Below are positions 1-11,255 of a stretch of DNA of 64,000 nt, piece by piece (position 1 is the first letter of the stretch; the number at the start of each line of letters is the position of its first letter). The translations under genes and the position numbers were made by a program. The notes beneath the pieces were generated by a model. The model made no database searches. It was not told the origin of the DNA and was given only the letters and a program-made list of their open reading frames with translations. This stretch comes from Silene latifolia (lineage: Eukaryota; Streptophyta; Magnoliopsida; Caryophyllales; Caryophyllaceae): assembly GCF_048544455.1 (NCBI RefSeq), contig NC_133534.1, forward strand, positions 121,792,269 to 121,856,268, in the 5' to 3' direction.

Positions 1-730
1 AGCATCAAGGAGAGGTTCACGGGAAGGACTCTTACTAAACTGATATTGATTCCCTGTTTTCGGATATAAAGATGGACGATCAGCAGACAATTTCTTTCTT
101 TTTTACCCCGCTCTGGTGCTGCATAAACAGAAGAGTCCTCATCTTCTGGGAACACACCTAAACCGAATGACACGATGAGCGTTTGTAGGCGCATCCTTAT
201 TCCTTTCGGCAATTAATTTTCTCACTTTACGAAGAGCCGCTATGTGTTTGCTAGCGAGAAGTGGGTTGTTTCTTTGAAAACCTGGTCCATTTGATATGAC
301 GTTTGAATTGGTGTTTGATTAAATGAGCAAGAATTTCTATCGGTGGCATACGCATGACTTGTTCCTAAGGTAGCCCTAACAATGTCATGTTTGTCCCTCA
401 CGGTCTGTTTAATGCGTGGCGATTTACAAGATGGATCAACAATCCCATCTTCAATGGGGCATCAGAACATCAATCAACAAAGAATAAGAGGAGTTTTTTA
501 AGATGCTACACGAAGTGCGGCGAACTCTAGGACGATTAACAATCTCGTCTATTGTAGGGTCATCGGGAACATCAATTATCGCATGAGAAGAATATTTTTT
601 GTCAACTGTTTGTAAAGTATGACAAATGCTAGGATGATGTACTACTCCTATTGTAAGACAGTCAGAAACTTCAATTATCTCGCGAGAAGAAGAGTCGTGG
701 TGAATCTTGATGGAGGTTGACAAACAGTAG
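1..730 (-). pseudogene. degraded coding remnant, possibly from a Ulp1-type transposon gene
   Basis: The minus strand has a 90-codon open stretch (723 to 451) and more codon-like sequence down to about position 60 in shifted frames, including a short acidic piece reading FPEDEDSSVYAAPE near 170-120. No complete domain is recognisable. The acidic and basic composition and its place beside the Ulp1-type gene at 3814-7859 suggest an exon remnant from the same class of gene, but this is inference. Several in-frame stops separate the pieces, so it is not an intact gene. Confidence 0.3.
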
Positions 731-1499
731 GTGAATCAGATCGATTTGCACAACCATAGTGACATCTGTGTTCTTGATTTTAAATGTTGTTTTTTTTTAA
801 AAATAAAAAGAAAAAAAAAACATATAAGACAGAAACATAAAGCCTTTAAAAATACAGATATCCAGAAAAAACATGCTAAACATTAAGAAAGTACATGAAG
901 AAAATACATCCTAAATATTAAGCCATAGCAAAGAACATCAAAATTATTAGGAAATAATGTGTACAAATTCCGACATATTAATATGAAGCACAGGTATCCA
1001 GAAAGTAAATGCTAAACATTAGTAACAAACTACATCAAAATCATTAGCAAACCATTCGTATAAATTCCGACATATTGATATGAAAGACACGTATCCAGAA
1101 AGTAAATGCTAAACATTAAAAAAGTACATGAAGAAAATACATCCTAAACATTTAAAAATATTAAGCCATAGCAAAGTACATCAAAATCATTAGGAAACAA
1201 TGCGTATAAATTTAGACATATTGATGCACCTGAGAAATAATAGTAGGATCGATTTATAATGAACATCTTGAACATTAATGACTAAGGAAACTATGTTAAA
1301 TTGAAAGCGGATGAAAAGTAAACACAGATTGTTTTTAGCAAATAATTAAAGGCAAAGAGTATAACCTTCATTCCGATAGAGAGCGATAAGAGTAAATGAA
1401 CGATCTGAGAATGAGAAAACGTGCAGGTACAATTTAATTGACAGGTTTATCAAAAAGTAATAAGATATTAAAGAGAGGAAGTTTAAAGTGGCGGTTTTT
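731..1499. other. AT-rich intergenic stretch
   Basis: No open frame or gene signal is visible. The middle part is a degenerate tandem repeat (listed separately); the rest is AT-rich with scattered short motifs around 'gtacat' that recur throughout the first 7.9 kb. Confidence 0.6.
861..1228. repeat. degenerate tandem repeat, three units
   Basis: Three consecutive units start with 'tccagaaa' at 861, 997 and 1094. Units one and three (about 135 bp) share the blocks 'aagtacatgaagaaaataca' and 'attaagccatagcaaag'. The middle unit is shorter (97 bp) and lacks that block. All share 'ttccgacatatt'-like and 'aaatgctaaacatta'-like segments. Seen directly; function unknown. Confidence 0.7.
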
Positions 1500-1745
1500 T
1501 TAACAAAAATTGGGTCATACTATAATTCCACAATTCCATTTTTTATTTTATTTTTCTTTTTTTGTTTATTCCAACTACTAGAACCATTTGAAACTCTACT
1601 TTTATATACCCATTTTATAATTTAAAACTTCATATTAGGTCAAATTAGGATATATGGCCATTTAACACAATGGTAATGTTATAATTTGTCAATGTATTTT
1701 CTAAAAGTTCTAAATGTACTTTTTCGACATTCATAATGTACAAAT
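1500..1745 (+). repeat. left arm of a 245-bp dispersed inverted repeat
   Basis: This segment matches the reverse complement of 4740-4985 along most of its length. Shared blocks include 'attccaactacta', 'tatatacccattttat' and 'atggccatttaacacaatg'. The outer ends are similar too ('aaaattgggtcatacta' versus 'aaaattgagacatacta'). Two oppositely oriented copies 3 kb apart could be long terminal inverted repeats of one element or two insertions of one repeat. Confidence 0.7.
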
Positions 1746-1987
1746 TAGATCAAGTTGTTGGATTACGAACGACCACAAGATAAAAAGACACCGTAGAGGG
1801 GCCGAGTGAACGCTTGTTGGGGCGGGATTAAAACTAGGGGACCAAGTATCCTAGAACGGCATGGGAAAGGGTTTACAGTTGGATTATGAACGGCCGCAAG
1901 ACCAAAAGACACCCTAGAGGGGGCGACTGAACCCTTGTTGGGGACGATTAAATCTAGGGGGTCAGGTATCCTAAAATGGGACGGGAA

Positions 1988-2822
1988 GGATATTTGTTTA
2001 CCATGGGAAGCAGGAGGATTCAACATTAAAGACCTCTCCACTTGGAATGCAGCTTTGCAGTGCAGATGGCTTTATATGCTGGATCATCCTACTGAGGGGA
2101 GCTGGGGTTTCTGGCATCAGTCTTATATCTTGCAGCATCACTCTATCTGGGTGGTTCAGTCCCAGGACAGTTTCTCTTCTAGCCTTAAAGGAATCTTGGC
2201 TGTACGGGATAGGTTAGTTGCTCTAGCTGGTGGCATTACTACTGCTTCTTCTCTGATTAACAGCTGGTACTCTCATGGTAAATTCAAAGTTACTGCAGCC
2301 TATAGCTATTTGAGAGGTGCTGTCTTAGCTGGTCCTTGGACTGCAGCTCTGACTCATCCTCGCCTTGTTCCAAGTCACAAGATTATTTGTTCTTTGGCAG
2401 CTCAACAGAAATTGGCCACAGTGGACAATCTGCAGAGTAGAGGGTTTTATGTGGTTAATCGATGTTCTCTCTGTGAACTTGCCCTTGAAGATCATGCTCA
2501 CTTGTTCTTTAATTGTTCATTCTCTAAGGATGTTTGGCATCAGATTCTACAGTGGATGGGTATGCACCGTGCTGGTTCTTGTTTACTGACTGAACTTGAA
2601 CACGCAAATGTTGGGAGTAGACACAATTGGAGGATGGCCTGGTATTGTACTTCATTGGCAGCTACAGTTTATCAACTCTGGAATGAGAGAAATACTCGTC
2701 TTTTTAAAGGAAGAAAGGTGGATGTTACTGAAATTGTTAGAAGGGTTAAATTTCTTGTCTCTACTCGACTTCTCATGTGGACTAATCATAAGCAATATTC
2801 GACTCTAGCTGCTAGTTTATGA
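1988..2822 (+). pseudogene. LINE ORF2 C-terminal fragment (zinc-binding region of reverse transcriptase)
   Basis: The frame is open from the insertion point to TGA at 2822. It encodes about 277 residues corresponding to the part of plant L1 ORF2 after the polymerase core. The zf-RVT-type zinc-binding pattern is visible as CSLCELALEDHAHLFFNCSF, followed by a tryptophan-rich tail (WHQILQWMG, YQLWNERN). EEP endonuclease and polymerase motifs are absent because of 5' truncation, so it cannot support retrotransposition. The homologous part of the longer LINE at 13.8-14.6 kb has the same order of motifs. Confidence 0.88.
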
Positions 2823-2928
2823 TCTTGTTGTATAGTGGATAGTCTTTGCAAAAATCTCTTGTAATTTCTTTCATATTATGAATGAAATGATAAATTTTTT
2901 GCAAAAAAAAAAAAAAAAAAAAAAAAAA
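1988..2928 (+). mobile_element. 5'-truncated L1-type LINE with poly(A) tail and TSD
   Basis: The insertion carries only the 3' end of a LINE ORF2 followed by a 3' UTR and 26 A residues (2903-2928). The 15-bp sequence AAAATGGGACGGGAA occurs immediately before (1973-1987) and again at the tail junction (2925-2939, overlapping the A run), which is a target-site duplication. Severe 5' truncation plus tail plus TSD is the hallmark of target-primed reverse transcription. It landed in unit 2 of a tandem repeat array. Confidence 0.9.
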
Positions 2929-2934
2929 TGGGAC

Positions 2935-3007
2935 GGGAAAGCGTTTAGGGTTGCATTAGGCAGACCGCTACCGCGAATCCACCTAATCCAACTCTAAACC
3001 CTTTCCC
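2935..3007. repeat. 26-bp inverted repeat with 21-nt loop
   Basis: The left arm 2935-2960 and right arm 2982-3007 are nearly perfect reverse complements (GGGAAAGCGTTTAGGGTTG against GGGAAAGGGTTTAGAGTTG), with three mismatches. The loop is GC-rich. It lies between tandem units 2 and 3. Confidence 0.75.
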
Positions 3008-3100
3008 TTATGTGTGGTTTGTATGGCCGCAAGACCAAAAGACACTAAACAAGGGGCGAGTGAATCCATTTTTTGGGAAGGGATTAAAAATAGATATTTG

Positions 3101-3813
3101 ACAGTTTATTAAACAGGTTTTCCTGTTTACACTGTATATATTATGTAATTTATCTAAACAGTTTAATTAAAATGTCCATTATCTATATTCATAATGTGCA
3201 TGTTTTGATAATTAGGTGCAACTAAAATATCATTAAGCACTGTTTGGAAAATGTACATTATATTATATTTAAAGGTACATTAAATTATTTTAAAAAGAAC
3301 ATGAAATATTAATTAAATTGTAATGCATGTGATCGTTTAATAAGATAGAAAACTTCAAAAGTTCATTCATATACTTAGATTATGATGTCGCTATAGATAG
3401 ATCTTTGACGTGATTTTAGACCTATTTCCCTGTTTTCAATGTATAATAGAAATAAATGTGCTTTCAATTTAATTCAAATGTCCATTATGTATGTTTATAA
3501 TGTGCATGTACTGTTTTACAAAAGAGATTTAAAAGCAGACCTGAAATGTACATTATATTATTTTGCTAATTCAGTACATCATAAGTCGCTATTCAAGGAG
3601 ATAATAACGTTCAAGTAAATAGCACGCCAAAAATAGACAAAAAAGTACTTTAATTAAGTGCAACAAAACATTGGTTCACAAATTCAACATTTTGCTTATG
3701 CAATTACAAATCATTACACATACTAACGTACACTAGAATTTAAAACATCATACTACATGAACAGAGATGTCATCAGACAAATTCTAACATACTGCGTAGA
3801 TAATATCTGAACA
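3101..3813. other. AT-rich non-coding stretch
   Basis: No open frame. Two copies of an 'aaaatgtccatta(t)...ttcataatgtgcatg'-like segment occur near 3172-3204 and 3476-3508, echoing motifs at 1725-1740 and 7490. This looks like old repeat DNA downstream of the Ulp1-type gene. Confidence 0.5.
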
Positions 3814-6800
3814 TTAAATGTAATCACTAGCTTTAGAGAAATGACCCTTCTTCGCATGATCAGCAACAGTTTCATGGCAATCGTTGTGCTCGAACATAAG
3901 TAATGTGTATAGATATTTTTATCCTAACACTTTAAACACGCTCCGCTACAAAACAGAAGCCAACAATTAACAAGATAGGCAAAACACAATGAACATGAAT
4001 TTCTTTAAAATAAGAACCAACACTCACATCATTTTTCATCAGGCCACATTTCCAAGAGATTAATCCCATAAATGTTTCCATGTGTCTCATTGTGTATATA
4101 CCACAGTCATCAACATTGTAGTTATTTCTCCAACTAAGCTTTGCAACAATGGGATCCATAGCCAACACAATGTTTCTAGAGTCAGAAGTTTTTGGGTTCT
4201 CACCCAAAAACCTTCCAAAAGCATCAATCTATGAGAAAACATTGTAAACCAGTGTTAAGCGTGACTAATAGTCAAAAGTCAATAGAACAACAAAAATGTG
4301 TCAAATTCAAACATACTGTTAACAGTGGAGATACACCATATTTCTTGACGGCATCTTCATCTGAGAGTGAGTTGTCAAGAATGACAAAACGCTTCCTCAC
4401 CAGGTCAACCACGTATAAGAAAAAGTGTTTCTCGTGTACAATTGGGAAAAAAAAACTGAAATTACAAAACAAATGACGTACAACCATAAGTACAGTCAAA
4501 CTCTTCAAAGGGTACATTTTAACTAATCATGAGGCACATGTAAAAAATGAGAACAGTACATTGCAATATAATGTGACCTTATTTAATACAAACGCAAAGA
4601 AAATTCTTTTTGACTCAAGCAGTTGAAATAAAACAAAAGCAGAATGCAGACATGGAATGATAGTATGACTCATGGTCTATGTTCCCAACGTGTGCATATA
4701 GTTGCAACTGCTCATGCATATTAGATATTCCCCACATTGAGAAATTACAACATTAACATTGTAAATGTTTAAAAAGTACATTTAATACGTTTAGAAAGTA
4801 CATTGAGAAATTATAGCATTAACATTGTGTTAAATGGCCATTTATCCTACTTTGGCCTAGTCTGAATTTTTTTAATATAAAATGGGTATATACAAGTTGA
4901 GGTTCAAATGAGTTTAGTAGTTGGAATTAATCAAAAAAAGAAAGGACTTATGCGATAATAGTATGTCTCAATTTTTAAAAAATGCAATACAACAATGGCA
5001 AAGAAAATTGCAAAGTATGTCAAGCAAACAATAGCAACTTACGAGTGCGATTGAAGCTATTTCTATTCCCGGGAAAAGCTGCAACTCCATTTTTGCACGA
5101 GCCTCGAATAATTCATAAATTTTTTCATCACTTAAACCTGGGCTGGGTTTCGCTATTACAGACTGCATAGGAAAGTAACGAAAGAGGGAAGTACAATATT
5201 TCAAAATACATATTACACACAGCATTTAAGAGTGTATGTAAATATACTTACATGCACAAGCGTGGTAAAAAAGAACCGCTTCGGAGTACCAAGATTGTTT
5301 TCTTCTTCTTTACAATTCAAATATGATGACCAGCAATCAATTACAACACTCGAAACATGTTCAAACGGCTTTAATGACCACAAATGCATTCGCGTTGCAA
5401 AATAAGTCTTGTACGAATATAAGTGCTCACTAGAGCAAAAAATATAACAAATTACTTGCCAGGTGTGAAACACTGAAAATGACATACACAAAATGGTAAT
5501 TTAGCAAGTACACATTTTAGATTACCTGCAACGACGATTGTTAGTGCCCCGGTCACTGAAAACATAATCAGCCACTTGAAGGTGCACCGCAATAAGAGGT
5601 GTTAACACATTGGTGTCATCTTGGATAGCAGAAAACAACGGATCAAAACGAGATGACTGTTGCTTGTTGCTGGATAGAGGTATATAAGAAGGACTTGCTA
5701 TGAAATGAACCCTTTTGGTAGCTGAAGAAGATTCACCAGTGACACGGCGATCCCGTTTAACCCGATTAGCTGCGGCTAACCTTGCCTCACTCTCAGCAAA
5801 GTCTTTCTCCACCCCTAAATCGAATGAAAATTCACCAGTGACAGGTACAAATGAATTTCTCCACTTAGCACATTGTTCTCTGTGTTTAGCACGAGCAAGT
5901 TTCAATTTGTACGCTTTCTCAGCTGCATTTGCTACAGCAATAAACTGTTCATCCTCATCTAGTGTCCTGGATTCCCACGGTGGTGCACACGACACAACTT
6001 CGGTACCACCACCATATGTCAAATATATAAATTCAGTTGCCGAATGGGCCTGTTTGACACACTCTTCACCTGGGAAACATTGCAAACCAACCGCGTATTT
6101 ATCCTCTAACACAACCATATCTTCCATGACTCTCTTTCTTTGAAGCAAAGTGTAGTCATCGCAAACTCTGGACAAGGCACAAAGTATGAAGGTACATATT
6201 TAGTACTATGAAGGTACATCTTTAGTACTATGAAGGTACAAAGAAAATATTTCAAAGTGAATCTTGAAAAGGAATAGTGAATACTTCGAGAATCAATGGA
6301 TATACCTCCGGAGACGAGTATGAAATTGGAGATTTTGTATCAGTACTAACATCCCTCGACACTCTCCGTACTTTTTCAACCACTTGTCTACATGGATTAG
6401 AAAATCTAATTCTTTCCATCAATCGACCTTTTACACGACCAAGACCAAACTGACCAGCTTCCATCTCCTGCTTTTCCCTTGAGAAAAGTGCAGCAGATGT
6501 CCAATTCAAAAGAGTATAGTAATCTCTTTCTACGAATCGTTTTTCATGGACAACACGGTCAACATAAACAAGCTGCAAGTGAAAACAGGATTATGACTGG
6601 AAAATGGCAGGTTTTAAAACCACAATAACTAACAATAAATGTAACCCAGAAGATTTGTACCATTAGAAACAGGAGAGGTCCACCAAAGTGATTCTTCTTC
6701 CCCTTCTTGACCCAATCCTTTGTGTTATACCGCAAACTCTCCATGACAAATTGACACCAATCAAGCGACCAATGGAGACACATTCCTCGCCGATTTTAGT

Positions 6801-7859
6801 ACATGGTGATTGGCGAACGGCTTCGATTGTTGCGCATTAACAAAGACACAAGCAAGCACCACAAAATTAATCTTAAATTGATCACCGTAATCATCATGAC
6901 AAATAATATGCTCTGCAAGGGTCTTGATATCCACTTGACCATCAACATGAAATTGAGCTTTCCAATGCGCGTAAAACGCATCACATTCTGCATCTTCATC
7001 ACTACAAAGATGAAAGTAAAACAGGTTTTCCTCCAATTGAGAGGCCAACAAACATCATGAATACAAGAAGCGAAACACGAAAGCGCTGTTTATCGGGTAG
7101 AATGATGAAATCCGAATACGGGTTGTAGTTCTCAATTAACCAATAACCAAGGCGTAAAGGAAGCCTTGTAACCCTTAGCCAAAACAATGAAGAAAAACCA
7201 ATCTCTTCCAGAGCACACCATTGATTGTAATCAAGGTATCGAAGGACATCAACAAAACTTTTAGGTGACATCAAGGTGGTAATACGGGAGAACGTTGGAG
7301 TAGGATCATCAACAGTAGGACTGAGGTTGTTCAACCTCGGAGAAATACGGCGTGTAACAGTTCCAGGATCGCCTTTGCGCTTCAATAACTGAAAGTAGTT
7401 TTGCATGTAATATTAATCAGTTCTGTTGTGTTGTACACGTTTCATGAAGAAATGTCCTATCAGTTTTATTGAAATGTACATGATCTACAACAATAATGTG
7501 CACCCAATTATGACCTTTTGCATGTGGTCTTAAATTGATGCTACTTTCGTTAAAAGTACTTTAAATTCAACAAAAATTCAAAAAAGCACAAATTAGATCA
7601 AACTAAAAAACAACAAACAAATCGAAATGTATAAGCAAGTTACGAAATCAACAAACAATGCGACAAATACAAATTCCGATAGCATGCAAATGAAAACACA
7701 AATTTCGATTTTAAAAACAATAATGAACTCAAAATTCATCAATAAAATGAATAATCCGGCAAAATGAACATAAGAAACATTAATTTAGATTACAGTAGAG
7801 TTACATAAATTAAGGACAAAATCGAGAAAAGCTTGAAGCTAAACAGTACTCACCTTCAT
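3814..7859 (-). CDS. multi-exon gene with C-terminal Ulp1/SENP-type cysteine protease domain (transposon-associated type)
   Basis: The first coding exon is only ATG-AAG (7859-7854) before a consensus donor GTGAGT. The second starts at 7388 after CTTTCAG. Further exons lie near 7388-7079, 7004-6755, 6755-6660, 6575-6250, 6175-5525, 5460-5250, 5163-5040, 4455-4310, 4230-4030 and a last one ending in TAA at 3814. Boundaries after exon 2 are approximate. The C-terminal third carries Ulp1 (peptidase C48) hallmarks: EKHFFLYVVDL with the candidate catalytic His, RFVILDNS with the Asp, and DCGIYTMRH with the nucleophile Cys. Upstream is a region typical of plant Ulp1-type transposon genes (WCALEEIGFSSLFWLRVTRL, LGYWLIENY). 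A frame change is needed near 6770, where two well-conserved blocks are in different frames, so this copy may be a pseudogene. ULP-like genes carried by Mutator-like elements are known in plants, so this may be element-derived rather than a host SUMO protease. Confidence 0.6.
4740..4985 (-). repeat. right arm of the 245-bp inverted repeat, inside an intron of the Ulp1-type gene
   Basis: Reverse-complement partner of 1500-1745. It lies between the exons encoding the FPGIEIASIAL block and the catalytic-His block of the Ulp1-type gene, so if both arms delimit one element, the last three exons lie inside it and the others outside. Confidence 0.65.
6185..6238. repeat. 22-bp tandem repeat, 2.5 units
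   Basis: The 22-bp unit 'tatgaaggtacat(a/c)tttagt' plus 'ac' occurs at 6185 and 6207, with a partial third unit from 6229. It sits in the intron between the 6175-5525 and 6575-6250 exons. Confidence 0.8.
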
Positions 7860-9533
<1,674 letters not shown>

Positions 9534-9631
9534 GTTAAATTGGTTGGTTAGGAGAGGGTTTCTCTCTGCGAAAAAAGGGCGATTCTGACGGCGATGCTTT
9601 CTCTCGTCTGAATTTCCTTCTTTCTCCGGCC

Positions 9632-10936
9632 ATGGGACGTCCAAAGAAGCTTGCGATTGTTATCACGAACCCGCGAAGGGGTAGATCTGCAGAGGAGGAG
9701 GTTATTTCTACTCCACGAGGTAATCCAAATACTGTGAATGTTATGATCAATCATGCTCTTACTAAATCTTCTGCGCGTCAGGCTAGCACTAGTGGTCGGG
9801 TATTGGGGAGTGGTCGGAGTGGTAAGACTCCTGTTGTGGGTGAGCCTGTTGTTACAGCAATCCCGACGAATGATGAACAAGTGGTTGTCCCTAACCCTAG
9901 TTTGAGGGGTGAGAAGGATACGGTCTCTACTGCTGCTACTGATGCTGTGGGTCGAGAGGGTGTACATGTACCGGTGTCCTCTGGAACTCAGCCGGGTACT
10001 GAGGTTCCTCAGGCAAAGAAAACTTCATGGGTGGATAGGGTGAGCAGGTCAGCGGTTGGTATGGAGTTGAGTGGAGCTCATGATCATAACCCTGGTGTTG
10101 TGGTGATTGATAAGCAGGATATTGAGAGTGAACTGGTTTTATGGTTACATACTTTGGTGGGGCAATTTCTGGGGGGCAAGCCTATTGTTCCTTAAGTTAA
10201 AACCTTCGTGGAGAAGAATTGGAATCATGTGGTTAAACCTTCAGTGCTGTATTTTAAGAAGGGATGGTTCTACTTTAGGTTCTCTAAGGCTGAGGACATG
10301 AATACTATTCTTAGGGGCAATGCTTGGAGTTTAAATGGTCATTCTCTCCTTCTCAAGCAATGGTCTCCGCAGTTCCCCACTCAGTTAGATAACATTACAA
10401 AAGTGCCTGTCTGGGTGCTGCTTCATAATCTGGACCCTCATCTTTGGTCTGCTCAGGCTCTGAGTAAGATAGCGAGTAAGATTGGTACTCCCTTGTACGC
10501 AGATCCTGTCACTACCAACAAAGAGAGGTTATCTTTTGCTCGTGTTATGGTTGAAGTGGACCTTGCAGAACCTTTGCCGAGTTATGTGGTTATTGACTCT
10601 CCTTTTTTGGGACAAATTACGCAGGATGTGGACTATGAATGGCTTCCTTTCTATTGCACGCACTGCAAGAAATTGGGGCATGAACGCAAGTCCTGTAAGC
10701 AATTGAAGCCCAAGGCTACTGTTAAGGAAACTAAGACTTCTGATAAGGGGGAGACTCAAACTGAGCAACCTCTTGTGCACTCTCAGATTGTTGGGTCTGA
10801 TGCTTCTAAGCTCACTGAGGGCTTATCAGTTGGTGTGTTGGATGGGACCCTTGGGTTGGAAGTAGGTAGATCGATACGGTGGGGGTGGTCACTGTTTGGT
10901 GTCTTCCTCACCTCCTCCCTTGGTGACTGGTGGTAG
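9632..10936 (+). pseudogene. LINE ORF1 protein (DUF4283-type with CCHC zinc knuckle), one in-frame stop
   Basis: ATG at 9632 begins a basic Ser/Thr/Gly-rich N-terminus (MGRPKKLAIVITNPRRGR). TAA at 10193-10195 interrupts the frame after FLGGKPIVP, and the same frame continues as VKTFVEKNWNHVVKPSVLYF to TAG at 10936. The second part has the features of the DUF4283 domain of plant LINE ORF1 proteins (FRFSKAEDMNTILRGNAW, VPVWVLLHNLDPHLW) and a zinc knuckle CTHCKKLGHERKSC (C-x2-C-x4-H-x4-C) near 10660-10700. ORF1 proteins bind element RNA in the ribonucleoprotein particle. A single nonsense change appears to be the only break before the overlap with the ORF2 frame. Confidence 0.85.
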
Positions 10937-11255
10937 GGCTTCCTTGGAGTACCATGAGCATGGTGGATCAGGGATCCCATGCCCAGCTCATGCTCTGCCC
11001 AATAGCTCTAGGACCACTAGTCACGCTCTGGATCTTAATATTCAGGTGGAGAATGGGCAGCAGTCTCTTTCTCCAATACCTGTCGCATTAAACCAGTTTG
11101 GTCCTCTGGATAATACTGAAGATGGAGATGGCTCTATTACTGTTTTGAGTAGTTGGAAAAGTCAGCCAGGGGTTCTACATATCCAATTGCCTAAGGGGCC
11201 AACGGGGCCGAGCAAGTGGTTAGTGCGGAGGAAGACCCCCACCTATTCCTTCTCC

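Larger units (their letters stand above)
1757..3100 (+). repeat. 121-bp tandem repeat array split by a LINE
   Basis: Unit 1 begins at 1757 and unit 2 at 1878 (period 121 bp). They share 'ttggatta(c/t)gaac', 'aaaagacacc', 'gagggg', 'cttgttgggg' and 'gtatccta'. Unit 2 is interrupted at 1987 by a LINE and resumes at 2929. A third, diverged unit starts near 3018 with 'atggccgcaagaccaaaa'. Non-coding. Confidence 0.75.
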
